Assembly (NCBI RefSeq): GCF_003054705.1
Contig: NZ_QAYX01000011.1
Span: forward strand, 1 to 64,000
Direction: 5' to 3'
DNA from: Opitutus sp. ER46
GTDB lineage: Bacteria > Verrucomicrobiota > Verrucomicrobiia > Opitutales > Opitutaceae
DNA: 64,000 bases
Shown: piece by piece, positions 49,380-57,882 of the stretch
How the letters are laid out: every line of letters begins with the position of its first letter
Position numbering within the stretch: position 1 is the stretch's first letter
The notes under the pieces: model-generated
Database searches by the model: none
The model's input: the letters and a program-made list of their open reading frames with translations, nothing else
What the model was told of the DNA's origin: nothing
Position numbers and translations under genes: made by a program

Positions 49380-51233
49380 TCACTTGGAGATGTCGTTCAG
49401 CATCTCGTTGAGCGACGTGTAGCGCTCAAGCAGCCGCTCGGCGGCGGCACAGGTCTCGTGCGACGCCAGCGCGGTGTTGCGCGCCAGGAAGATGATGTAA
49501 CGCGCGATGTTCTTTGCGAAGTTCAGGCGGCCCTCCTCGCTGATGCTGTAGAAGCGGGCGCGCTGCTGGTAACCCGCCGGCGTGTGATCGCCGAGCGCGG
49601 CCTTCTCCGCCCGGCCGCCGCCGGCCAGCACATAGAGGAAGTTGTATTCGAACCAGAACATGTGCTCCGGGCTCGGCGTCAGCGACTCGAGCGCCGCGCG
49701 CGTGACCGTCGGGCTGCCAAAGACATCCGTGCCTTTGCCGGCCTTGCCGAGCGCGTCGGTGATGAACACCCGCGCCATTTTCTGCTCGGTCGGGTCGGTG
49801 CTGAACGCGCCGGCCTGGGCCAGCTCCAGCGTGAACTTGTACCAGTCGCGCCACAGCGCCTGGTCCGCCGCGTTCTTCGAGGCGAACAGCGCGCGGCCCA
49901 TCTCGTACGTGTACCGACCGCTGGTCTTGATCTCGAGCCGGCCGCCCGTCACCTGGCCCATCACCTGGTAGTTCTCCGCCGATTTGCCGGAGCCCGAGTG
50001 GAACCCGATGCTGGCGTCGAACTTCCGGCACACCGCCCACTGCTTCTCGATCAGCGCGCGCAGGGCGTTGTTGTCAGGATACGGCATGTTCTTCTGGAAG
50101 CCGAATGCCGGCGCCACGAAGTTGATGTGCATCCCCAGCTCTTCGCAGAGCGACAGCATGATCGCCGTTGTCTCGGGCGTGGTCAGGCCGGGCAGTTCGT
50201 CGATCGAAAGCTCGCGCAGGTAGGTCCGACCGGCCGGCGTCGTGAACAGCCGCGCCCGCGCCGCGGCGTACTTCGCGTCGCGCCGCTTCATCTTCTCCAC
50301 CGCGGGCCAGACGTAGGCGAGGAGCTTGGCCGCCTCGGCGTCGTTGACCGTCAGGCCGGCCGCTTTCACGCGCGCCTTCACCTTGGCCACGAGGTCCGCC
50401 GGCACGTTGGCCTTCACCCATGCCTCGGCGTCCGCCGGGACCTTTGTCTGCGCCAGCTCCGGCGAGAGATCGAAGGTGATGTAGCTCGCCAGCACGCAGC
50501 CGTTCACCAGCGCGTCCTCGCGGACGTCAAACTTGCCGCCGATCGGCTGGTGGTCGGCGTTGAAGCTCCAGGCGACGCCGCGGTGATGAAAGCCGGTCTT
50601 CAGCTTCGCCATCACGCAACCGTGGCTCATGCCTTCGACGCTCTGGCCCTGGTGGCCTTCCGGCACATTGGTGCCAATGAACGGGAACGGCACGGTGTCC
50701 AGCTTGCCGCCCAGCATCACGTCCACGTCGTACACGAGTTCGCGCGGGATCGAGTTCTGGTTGGCGGTGACGCCCAGGTTCAGCGCGCTCATCGCCCAGT
50801 CCACCGCGGGCCAGTGCAGCGTCGTGAAACGCGCGCCGATGCCCAGCGTGCTCTGGCCCAGCTTGGCGCCGGCCGTCGGGAAAATCGTACTCTGCGGATT
50901 GTGCTCCTGGATCAGGTTCTTGAGCTGGAGCAGGTTCGCGAACGTCGCCGGGAAGGCGAACGCCCCGCCCGGCAGCGCCACGCCGTCGGCGAGGACCATC
51001 GCGCTCGCGCCCGGGCCCTCCAGCCGCCAGGCGCAGTCGCCGTGCGCGTTTTCAAGGAGAGTCCAGGACCCTGCCTTGGTTTCAAAGCGGCTCTTCGCGT
51101 ACGCCTTGACCGAGGCGCCGGAAGTGAGTTCGCGGCGAAGCTCGGGCCAGTCCAGGCAGAAGTCGGGGCTAACACAGGGATTCGTCGCGATCCGCAGATT
51201 GTTTTTGAGAAGAAACGCGTTGATCGAGGACAT
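49380..51233 (-). CDS. Tagaturonate epimerase (UxaE)-like protein
   Basis: 617 residues from ATG 51233 (SSINAFLLKNNLRIA). The block SIGFHSGSGKSAENYQVMGQ, then TGGRLEIKTSGRYTYEMGRA, corresponds to the conserved SLHSGSDKF...G..HVKTAGTSYLEA block of the Thermotoga-type UxaE epimerase; LTTPETTAIMLSLCEELGMH and INFVAPAFGFQKNMPYPDN look like further TIM-barrel strands. UxaE interconverts D-tagaturonate and D-fructuronate, which lets one dehydratase route serve both hexuronates. Its position beside uxaC and a hexuronate transporter supports this. The protein is longer than the Thermotoga enzyme (about 480 residues), with an extra N-terminal region and a helical insert near residues 260-330. Exact substrate is an inference. 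Confidence 0.7.
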   Translation of the reverse strand: MSSINAFLLKNNLRIATNPCVSPDFCLDWPELRRELTSGASVKAYAKSRFETKAGSWTLLENAHGDCAWRLEGPGASAMVLADGVALPGGAFAFPATFANLLQLKNLIQEHNPQSTIFPTAGAKLGQSTLGIGARFTTLHWPAVDWAMSALNLGVTANQNSIPRELVYDVDVMLGGKLDTVPFPFIGTNVPEGHQGQSVEGMSHGCVMAKLKTGFHHRGVAWSFNADHQPIGGKFDVREDALVNGCVLASYITFDLSPELAQTKVPADAEAWVKANVPADLVAKVKARVKAAGLTVNDAEAAKLLAYVWPAVEKMKRRDAKYAAARARLFTTPAGRTYLRELSIDELPGLTTPETTAIMLSLCEELGMHINFVAPAFGFQKNMPYPDNNALRALIEKQWAVCRKFDASIGFHSGSGKSAENYQVMGQVTGGRLEIKTSGRYTYEMGRALFASKNAADQALWRDWYKFTLELAQAGAFSTDPTEQKMARVFITDALGKAGKGTDVFGSPTVTRAALESLTPSPEHMFWFEYNFLYVLAGGGRAEKAALGDHTPAGYQQRARFYSISEEGRLNFAKNIARYIIFLARNTALASHETCAAAERLLERYTSLNEMLNDISK

Positions 51234-51535
51234 GGGGTTTCGCGTGAAAGTCTGAGTGCCGCACATTCCCTGTCGGCTGACAAGCCTCCGATTCGGACTC
51301 GTGTCCGCACGCGCGGCGCGCGCAAAAAAACGCCCGCCTCTCCCCCCGTCAGGCCGGTACGACCAAGCACCCGCAGCCTGGGCCCTCCCCGATGCGACGT
51401 TGATATCGTTGACCATGGCCGAGCGCGGCACCCAGCGCGTGAACGCGACGTTCGAGGACTTCGCGTCGAGTTGACGCAGCCCTGGCCTTCTCCACCGCCG
51501 CAGCTGGTGGCGTTCGAGCCGTCAGCGAGCCTCGC
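51234..51535. other. Upstream region of the hexuronate cluster
   Basis: About 300 bp holding the presumed promoter of the UxaE-like/uxaC/transporter cluster. Two direct CGTTGA words separated by three bases (CGTTGATATCGTTGA, near 51398) might be half-sites of a regulator. No coding region is supported. Confidence 0.3.
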
Positions 51536-52033
51536 TCAGTGCTCCCACTTGTCCTGCGCGTCGCGGACAAGCTGGCTGAGCACCCCAAACCGTACTTCAC
51601 CGTAATTCAGCGCGTAGCGCAGCGTGCCACCCCGGTAGATCCAGGTTGTCGGCAACCACGTCACGGGCTGGCCGAGGAAGTGGGTCATCCGGTCCGCTTT
51701 CTTCCGCGAGGTGTTCGGGTGCATCAACAGCTGGAAGTTTGGCTGCGCGCCGACGCCCTGCTTCTCCAGCAGCGCGCGGCCGTCCTCCTCCTTGCCCGCC
51801 CACACCGTTACGAAAATCACCTTCACGTCCGGATTCGCCGTCAGAAACGCCGGCCAGCCTTCCGGCTTCAGCTCGGCCGTGCAGTTCGGACACCACGGCG
51901 CCCAGAGATGCACGATCGTCACCGTCGGCGCCTTCACCGCCTCGGCCACCTGCTGCTCGACCGGCGACGGCTCACCCGCCCACGCCGCACTCGTGATGAC
52001 GCCCAAGCCGACCAGCCACGGAAGGAGTTTCAT
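51536..52033 (-). CDS. Exported TlpA-like thiol-disulfide oxidoreductase
   Basis: 165 residues. Signal peptide KLLPWLVGLGVITSAAWAGE, then a thioredoxin fold with an intact active site: VTIVHLWAPWCPNCTAELKP contains WCPNC (CxxC at about residues 48-51), and PVTWLPTTWIYRGG supplies the cis-Pro loop. The start at 52033 is chosen because it gives the signal peptide and a GGAG-like site precedes it; a much longer antisense-type frame upstream is rejected. It should work in the periplasm, reducing disulfides or assisting cytochrome maturation. Unlike the thioredoxin-like protein of the Rhs operon, this one keeps both cysteines. It is divergent from the S9-like gene. Confidence 0.85.
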   Translation of the reverse strand: MKLLPWLVGLGVITSAAWAGEPSPVEQQVAEAVKAPTVTIVHLWAPWCPNCTAELKPEGWPAFLTANPDVKVIFVTVWAGKEEDGRALLEKQGVGAQPNFQLLMHPNTSRKKADRMTHFLGQPVTWLPTTWIYRGGTLRYALNYGEVRFGVLSQLVRDAQDKWEH

Positions 52034-52210
52034 GCCGCGCACCGTAGGGCTCCCGGCGCGGCATGCAACCGCGCGCCCGCACCCCGCCCTCCCTCCGCCC
52101 GCGCCCCATGATCCTGGTTGCATCGCGCCATTGCGCCCGCCGCCACAACCGCCAGCGTCGGGATCTCCCTCGCGGTGCCCGGCGCCCCCGCGCCACCGCC
52201 GCCTCAATGT

Positions 52211-54697
52211 ATGCACCCCGTCGCCTCCACTCCTTCCTCCGCACTCCGCGCCACCCTCATCGCCCTCGCGTGCGCCACGCTCTGCCCCGACGCCGCCCTC
52301 CGCGCCGCGCCCAAACCCGGCGTCGACCTGCCGGTCCCGGCCATCAAGACCGCCCCCGCGACGATGGAGACGCTCCTCGATTCGCACCGGTTCGAGGACC
52401 TCTTCGCGCCTTTCCGCACCGACACCGTGGCGCTCTCTCCAGACGGCAAGCTGCTCGCCTACACCGTACACGAAAAGGACGAGCTCTACGTCTGCATCCT
52501 CCCCATCGACGCGCCCAAGGAACTCATGGCGCGCCTCCTCGTCCTCACCGACGAACTCGCCACGCCCATGATGCAGGCCCGCTCGGGCGAAAACACGCCC
52601 GCCCGCCTGCGCTGGCTTTGCTGGGTCACACCGACGCGCCTCGTCTTCGAAACCAACCGCGTCTTCCCGTACACCCGGAAGAGCGGCGACTGGGCCAACG
52701 CCAGCGGCGAGATCATCGCCGTCGACGCCGACGGCAAGAATCCCCGCTCGCTTGCCAACCCGCGTGCCATCCGCCGGCCGTTCGAGAACCGCGTCAACAG
52801 TCCGACCGCGTCCGCGCTCGCCGCCGAAGCCGCCGCCCCCGCCCCATCCATCGACGATCCGCTGGCCAACATCCGCACCCAGAAGAACGAGCTGATGGAC
52901 ATCGACGAGTCCCGCGGCGGTGAACCCGCCACGCTGCGCGTCATCGGCCTCCACCCCACCGCGGCCGACCAGATTCTCCTCCGCACCGAGGGCCGCACGT
53001 TCAAGGTGTACGAGGCCAACGTCCTCACCGGTGAAATCCGCCAGCGGAGCGAGGAGACGTCCGTGCCCAACACGCTCACGTTGCTCGATCGCCTCGGCCG
53101 CCCGCGCGTCAGCGTCGTCACCTCCTTCCGCGCCGCCTTCCCCCGCACGTTCGTGCTCGAGCCAGCCACCCTCACCGGCCAGCGCCGCGCACTCAGCGAG
53201 CAGACCGAGGTCCCCGGCTTCGCCATCGCCCCGGAGTCCTACTTCGGCACGCGCGCCGTCCCGCTCGGCTTCGACGACAATCCCGACATTCTTTACTACG
53301 CGTCCAACGTCGGCCGCGACACCTACGGTTTCTACGCGCTCGACCTGACCACCGGCAAACGCACGATCCGCGCGATCGAGACGCCCGCCTTCGATCTCTA
53401 CCGTCCCCAGCCGGGCACGTTCGGCGACGCCGGCGCGTTCGGGTACCAGGGTGAAGCCACCGGCGGCTCGTCCTCCAGCAACGGCACCGATCCGTTCGCC
53501 GCCGCGCTCGCCGCTGCCGCCGGCGACGCCGACGATCCCGATCCCAACCGGCCCGGCTCGCCCGACCTCGTCCATGACCGCTACCGCCACACCCTCGCCG
53601 GGATTCGTTTCGAGGGGCTGTCCCGCTCCGCCGTATGGCTCGTGCCCGAGCTCCGCGTCGTCCAGGGCTGGCTCGCCACCAACCTCCCGGGCCAGACCGC
53701 CGAGATCATCGACTGGGACCAGGCCATGGAACGCGTGCTCGTCCTCGTGCGCCGCGCCACCGACGCCGGCGCCTACCACCTCCTCGATCTCAAGCAGAAG
53801 AAGTTCATGCAGTTCGTCCGCCGCGCGCCCGCGCTCGACGAGAACGCGATGGCCGCAACCACCCCGTTTGTCCTGCCCTTGGCCGACGGCACCCGCATCG
53901 AGGGCGTGCTCTCCCTGCCCCGCGAAACCCGGCTCAAACCCGTCCCGCTCGCCGTGCTCTGCCCCACGTGGCCGTGGGAATTGCGCGGCACCGAGTACTC
54001 GCGCGACTTCGACGTCCTCGCCCGCATGGGCATCGCCGTCGTGCAGTTCAACGGTCGCGGCATCTGGGGCGGCGGCCTGCGCCAGCGTGCCGCGCTCAAG
54101 GCCGGTTACGAGGAGGCGCAGATCGCGGACATCGTCGCCGTCGTGCAATTCCTCGCCGCCCGCCACGGCGTGAGCAACAAGCGCGTCGCCCTCGTCGGCC
54201 GCGGCCACGGCGGCTTCGTCGCCCTGCGCGCGCTGCAGCTCCACCCCGGCGTGTTTCGCTGCGCCGTCACGCTCGACGCCCTCGTCGACCTCGGGGCCTG
54301 GCTCGAAACCTCCGACCGCGACCAGGCCTCGTTCGGCGCCGCGCTGACGCGCGAGATGCTCGGCGACGCCGCGCGCCTCAAGGCCGCGCCGCTCGTGCGG
54401 CACCCCGAAATGATCCGTGGGCCCGTGTTCTCGCTCGCGTATCGCGGCGACACCCCCGCGCAAAAATCACTCTTCCTCGCGAACAAGCACCTCAACTCCT
54501 CCGTCGCGAATCACGTCGAGGGCACCGAGTTCTTTGAACTCGAACCCGATCACGCCGCGATGTTGCCCAAGGCCGTCGCGGACCAGTGGCGGCGGATCGA
54601 ACTCTTTCTCAATAACAGCCTCTACAACTACCGCGTGGATGTCGGCTCCGACCAGATCTTGCCCGACGCACCCGATTCAACCGCGCCGCGCAAATAG
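52211..54697 (+). CDS. Exported S9 prolyl-oligopeptidase-like protein with a lost catalytic serine
   Basis: 828 residues from ATG 52211, which directly precedes a signal peptide (LRATLIALACATLCPDAALR). The first 550 residues form a propeller-like region (SHRFEDLFAPFRTDTVALSP DGK opening, as in DPP/acyl-peptide-hydrolase relatives). The last 250 form an alpha/beta-hydrolase domain: VPLAVLCPTWPWELRG, FDVLARMGIAVVQFNGRGIW, and QIADIVAVVQFLAARHGVSN. The nucleophile elbow, normally GxSxGG, reads LVGRGHGGFVALRAL, so the serine position is Gly. The downstream His region (LEPDHAAMLPKAVADQW) survives. A Gly/Ser-rich disordered insert lies at about residues 415-450. It is probably not an active peptidase; a binding or scaffold role is inferred. 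Confidence 0.8.
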   Translation: MHPVASTPSSALRATLIALACATLCPDAALRAAPKPGVDLPVPAIKTAPATMETLLDSHRFEDLFAPFRTDTVALSPDGKLLAYTVHEKDELYVCILPIDAPKELMARLLVLTDELATPMMQARSGENTPARLRWLCWVTPTRLVFETNRVFPYTRKSGDWANASGEIIAVDADGKNPRSLANPRAIRRPFENRVNSPTASALAAEAAAPAPSIDDPLANIRTQKNELMDIDESRGGEPATLRVIGLHPTAADQILLRTEGRTFKVYEANVLTGEIRQRSEETSVPNTLTLLDRLGRPRVSVVTSFRAAFPRTFVLEPATLTGQRRALSEQTEVPGFAIAPESYFGTRAVPLGFDDNPDILYYASNVGRDTYGFYALDLTTGKRTIRAIETPAFDLYRPQPGTFGDAGAFGYQGEATGGSSSSNGTDPFAAALAAAAGDADDPDPNRPGSPDLVHDRYRHTLAGIRFEGLSRSAVWLVPELRVVQGWLATNLPGQTAEIIDWDQAMERVLVLVRRATDAGAYHLLDLKQKKFMQFVRRAPALDENAMAATTPFVLPLADGTRIEGVLSLPRETRLKPVPLAVLCPTWPWELRGTEYSRDFDVLARMGIAVVQFNGRGIWGGGLRQRAALKAGYEEAQIADIVAVVQFLAARHGVSNKRVALVGRGHGGFVALRALQLHPGVFRCAVTLDALVDLGAWLETSDRDQASFGAALTREMLGDAARLKAAPLVRHPEMIRGPVFSLAYRGDTPAQKSLFLANKHLNSSVANHVEGTEFFELEPDHAAMLPKAVADQWRRIELFLNNSLYNYRVDVGSDQILPDAPDSTAPRK

Positions 54698-54798
54698 CCG
54701 CGATCTTCTGCCGCCGCGCGCCTGGATTCGTCTTCGTCTATTCAGTTCCCCGCGCGCCGCTGCTTTTGTTTTCGACGCCGGCGAAACCAAAAGATCCC

Positions 54799-54850
54799 GA
54801 CATTATCGCAGGAGTATCCGGACATTATCCCCGAGTATCTGGATATTATT
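54799..54850. repeat. Three operator-like iterons at 21-22-bp spacing
   Basis: GACATTATC occurs at 54799-54807 and 54821-54829, and a variant GATATTATT at 54842-54850. The first two are each followed by GAGTAT (54812-54817, 54833-54838). Spacing of about two helical turns on one DNA face suggests cooperative binding of a regulator. They lie about 100 bp after the S9-like gene and 400 bp before tex. Confidence 0.5.
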
Positions 54851-55024
54851 CGTCAACCCATTGCGGTTAGGTGTTTTATAATTGCAGCCCTCGAACCCTC
54901 CCGATCGTCCGCTAACGCTCCCGCAAAAACGGGAAGGCGACGAGGCGTCGAGGTTACCGAGCGAATATGGGTGGATCACGCGCAACGTGTAGTAGGCGCG
55001 CGAGTGCGCAGCCCTCCGGGGCGT

Positions 55025-55158
55025 GGCTTTAGGCGGTAAGCGATCGGCTTTAGGCTCGGAACCTTCGGACTTGGAACCTTCCAACGTGTAACAGGGGCGC
55101 GAGTGCCCCTGACGCTCACCGCCTACCGCCGATCGCTTACCGCTTACCGCCTAAAGCC
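55025..55158. repeat. Inverted repeat of the GGCTTTAGGCGGTAAGCGAT type
   Basis: The 24-bp sequence at 55025-55048 reappears inverted at 55128-55158, where a 7-bp word (CGCTTAC) is duplicated. Related words (GCGATAGG, GCGGTAAG) recur at 57591-57620 immediately after tex, so the same family of short repeats flanks the gene on both sides. Confidence 0.6.
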
Positions 55159-55249
55159 CCGCGCCCCAGAGGGGCGCGGCCGGGGCGCGGCCAAAGGCGA
55201 TTTCGACCTTGCGCGACCGCCCACACGCGGTGTGCTCGACCCCTTTCGT

Positions 55250-57598
55250 ATGTCCGCTGTCGCCACCTCGGCTTCTGCCTCGCAACCGAATCCTGATCAC
55301 GTTCTCCGGCTCGCCGGCGAACTAAACATCAAGGTGTTCCAGATCGCGGCCACCGCGCAGCTCCTCGCCGAGGGCGCCACGGTCCCGTTCATCGCCCGCT
55401 ACCGCAAGGAGGCCACCGGCGAACTCGACGAGGTCCAGGTCACCGCCATCCGCGACCGGCTGGAACAGCTCCGCGCGATCGATGATCGCCGCGCCGCCAT
55501 CCTCGCCTCCCTCAAGGAGCGCAACCTCCTCACGCCCGAGCTCGAGAAGGCCATCAACGCCGCCGATTCCCTCACCGCCCTCGAGGATATCTACCTGCCT
55601 TTCCGCCCCAAGAAGCGCACCCGCGCCACCATCGCCAAGGAGAAGGGCCTCGAGCCCCTCGCCGACCTGCTGTTCGCCCAGGATCCCGCGACCGACGTCA
55701 CCGCCGCTGCCCAGGCGTACGTGGGTCGCGAATACGTCGCCGACGACGGCAAGAAGCAGACGTCCAAGATCGAGAACCTCGAGGAGGCCCTCGCCGGTGC
55801 CCGCGACATCATCGCCGAGCGCGTCAGTGACGACAAAGACGCCCGCGCTCGCCTCCGCGCCGTGTACCAGAAGGACGCCGTGGTCTCCTCCAAGGTCATG
55901 CTCGGCAAGGAAAACGATGCCGAGGCCGCCAAGTTCAAGGACTACTTCGAATGGAGCGAGCCGCTCGCCAAGGCGCCCTCCCACCGCATCCTTGCGATGC
56001 GCCGCGGCGAAAAGGAGATGTTCCTCATGATGCGCGTGCAGCTTCCCGACGAGGCCACCGCGTTCGCCACGGTCCAGAATCTCTTCGTCAAGGCCAAGTG
56101 CCCCGCCGCCGACCAGGTCGCCCTCGCCGTCCAGGACGCCTGCAAGCGCCTGCTCGGGCCCGCGATGGAAACCGAGATGCGGCTCGAGTCCAAGAAGCGC
56201 GCCGACGAGGCCGCCATCCGCGTCTTCACCGACAATCTCCGCGAGCTCCTCCTCGCCGCCCCGCTCGGCCAGCGCGCCGTCCTCGCCATCGACCCGGGCT
56301 TCCGCACCGGCTGCAAGGTCGTCCTCCTCGACCGCCAGGGTAAGCTCCTCCACAACGACGTCGTCTATCCCGACCGCGAGGCCGCCGAGGCCAAGGAGAA
56401 GCTCACGGGCTTCGTGAAGTTCTTCAACGTCGAGGCCATCGCCATCGGCAACGGCACCGCCGGTCGCGAGACCGAGGCCTTCGTCCGCGCCCTCGGCCTG
56501 CCCGGCTCGATCCCGATCGTCATGGTCAACGAGTCCGGCGCCTCGATCTACTCCGCCAGCGAGGTCGCCCGCGAGGAGTTCCCCGACCACGACATCACCG
56601 TCCGCGGCGCGGTCTCCATCGGCCGCCGGCTCATGGATCCGCTCGCCGAGCTCGTGAAGCTCGATCCGAAATCCATCGGCGTCGGCCAATACCAGCACGA
56701 CGTCGAGCAGACCGCCCTCAAGCGCTCGCTTGACGACACCGTCGTCAGCGCCGTCAACGGCGTCGGCGTCGAGCTCAACACCGCCTCCAAGCAGCTCCTC
56801 AGCTACGTATCCGGCCTCAACGCCGCCGTCGCCGCTGCGATCGTCGCCCGCCGCAACGAGAAGGGCCCGTTCAAGTCCCGCGCCGAGCTGAAGGAAGTGC
56901 CGCGGCTCGGCCCGAAGGCCTTCGAACAGGCCGCCGGCTTCCTGCGCATCCGCGACAGCTCCCACCCGCTCGACGCCAGCGCCGTGCACCCGGAGCGTTA
57001 CGCGCTCGTCGAGAAGATGGCCGCCGACATCGGCGCCACCGTCGACGACCTCATCCGCGACGCCAAGCTGCGCGCCAAGATCAAGCTCGAGACCTACGTC
57101 ACCGCCGAGGTCGGTCTGCCGACGCTGACAGATATCATGGCCGAGCTCGCCAAGCCGGGCCGCGACCCGCGCCAGAAATTCGAGGCGTTCAGCTTCGCCG
57201 AGGGCATCAACAAGCCCACCGACCTCAAGCCGGGCATGAAGCTGCCGGGCATCGTCACCAACGTCACCGCCTTCGGCGCGTTCGTGGATATCGGCGTGCA
57301 CCAGGACGGCCTCGTCCACGTCAGCCAGCTCGCGGACACCTTTGTGAAGGAGCCGGCCGCCGTCGTGAAGCCGGGCCAGAAGGTCATGGTCACCGTCACC
57401 GAGGTCGACCTGGCCCGAAACCGCATCGCGCTCTCCATGCGCAGCAAGCCCGAGATCGGCCCGAAGAATCCCTCCGGCGCCCGCTCCCCGGGCGGCCCGC
57501 GCCCCGGCGGCTCCGCGCGCCCGAGCGCCCCCGCCCCCCGCGCCCCGCAATCGCTCACCGGCGACTGGTTCAGCCAGGCGATGAACAAAAAGCGATAG
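55250..57598 (+). CDS. tex: Tex-family RNA-binding transcription accessory protein
   Basis: 782 residues from ATG 55250. Tex is a cytoplasmic S1-domain protein affecting transcription and RNA turnover. The N-terminal helical region contains ATVPFIARYRKEATGELDEV and LEDIYLPFRPKKRTRATIAK, both Tex hallmarks. The YqgF/RuvX-like nuclease-fold domain has VLAIDPGFRTGCKVVLLDR and IAIGNGTAGRETEAF. Two helix-hairpin-helix segments follow (KSIGVGQYQHDV; VARRNEKGPFKSRAELKEVP). The S1 domain is at about 655-725 (GIVTNVTAFGAFVDIGVHQD, GLVHVSQLAD). The C-terminus is a Pro/Arg/Gly-rich tail of about 50 residues. Start chosen over an upstream frame that runs into intergenic repeats. Confidence 0.95.
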   Translation: MSAVATSASASQPNPDHVLRLAGELNIKVFQIAATAQLLAEGATVPFIARYRKEATGELDEVQVTAIRDRLEQLRAIDDRRAAILASLKERNLLTPELEKAINAADSLTALEDIYLPFRPKKRTRATIAKEKGLEPLADLLFAQDPATDVTAAAQAYVGREYVADDGKKQTSKIENLEEALAGARDIIAERVSDDKDARARLRAVYQKDAVVSSKVMLGKENDAEAAKFKDYFEWSEPLAKAPSHRILAMRRGEKEMFLMMRVQLPDEATAFATVQNLFVKAKCPAADQVALAVQDACKRLLGPAMETEMRLESKKRADEAAIRVFTDNLRELLLAAPLGQRAVLAIDPGFRTGCKVVLLDRQGKLLHNDVVYPDREAAEAKEKLTGFVKFFNVEAIAIGNGTAGRETEAFVRALGLPGSIPIVMVNESGASIYSASEVAREEFPDHDITVRGAVSIGRRLMDPLAELVKLDPKSIGVGQYQHDVEQTALKRSLDDTVVSAVNGVGVELNTASKQLLSYVSGLNAAVAAAIVARRNEKGPFKSRAELKEVPRLGPKAFEQAAGFLRIRDSSHPLDASAVHPERYALVEKMAADIGATVDDLIRDAKLRAKIKLETYVTAEVGLPTLTDIMAELAKPGRDPRQKFEAFSFAEGINKPTDLKPGMKLPGIVTNVTAFGAFVDIGVHQDGLVHVSQLADTFVKEPAAVVKPGQKVMVTVTEVDLARNRIALSMRSKPEIGPKNPSGARSPGGPRPGGSARPSAPAPRAPQSLTGDWFSQAMNKKR

Positions 57599-57620
57599 GC
57601 GATAGGCGGTAAGCGATAGG
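57591..57620. repeat. GCGATAGG-type short tandem repeat at the tex stop
   Basis: AGCGATAGGCGATAGGCGGT then AAGCGATAGG: the word GCGATAGG appears three times, the first copy overlapping the tex stop codon (57596-57598). Same word family as the inverted repeat upstream of tex. Confidence 0.6.
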
Positions 57621-57623
57621 CTT

Positions 57624-57695
57624 CCGGTGCCTGGGCTGAAGCCCAGCACCGGCCCCCTTCCACGGGCGCCGTCCCGTGGTCAGGAATTCTGCCGG
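57624..57695. repeat. REP-like palindromic repeat, copy 1
   Basis: A 72-bp element containing GTGCCTGGGCTGAAGCCCAGCAC-type and CACGGG...CCCGTG palindromes. A second copy with a few substitutions lies at 57792-57864. Both lie between the convergent tex and terC genes. Confidence 0.75.
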
Positions 57696-57791
57696 TGCAC
57701 CGACACCCACGCGCAGCAACGACGCGCCCGCCGCCAGCCACAGGCATACGAAACTCGACGCCCATCCCCACTTCCGTCCCCTCCCGCCCCG

Positions 57792-57864
57792 CCGGTGCCT
57801 GGGCTAAAGCCCAGCACCAGCCCCCTTCCACGGGCGCCGTCCCGTGTTTTAGGAATTTTGCCGG
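57792..57864. repeat. REP-like palindromic repeat, copy 2
   Basis: Near-copy of 57624-57695 (73 bp, one extra T). It runs directly into the 33-bp palindrome that overlaps the terC stop codon. Confidence 0.75.
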
Positions 57865-57882
57865 CCGCCGGCAAAATTCCTA
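57850..57882. terminator. Perfect palindrome at the 3' end of terC
   Basis: TAGGAATTTTGCCGGC (57850-57865) and its exact reverse complement (57867-57882) with a single-base loop. It includes the terC stop codon (57880-57882). No T-run follows on either strand, but such a hairpin between convergent genes probably ends or stabilises both transcripts. Confidence 0.5.

Larger units (their letters stand above)
54698..55249. other. Repeat-rich intergenic region upstream of tex
   Basis: About 550 bp with no supported gene. Its left half is AT-rich and carries the 21-22-bp iterons (54799-54850). Its right half carries a near-direct pair (ACGTGTAGTAGGCGCGCGAG and ACGTGTAACAGGGGCGCGAG, about 110 bp apart) and the inverted pair 55025-55048 / 55128-55158. 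The tex promoter must lie here, but no box pair is named. Confidence 0.5.

Noticed and set aside
52034-54463. Long minus-strand frame extending the TlpA-like protein to 975 residues
   Set aside because: The extension is antisense to the S9-like gene and low-complexity; the signal peptide at 52033 defines the true start.
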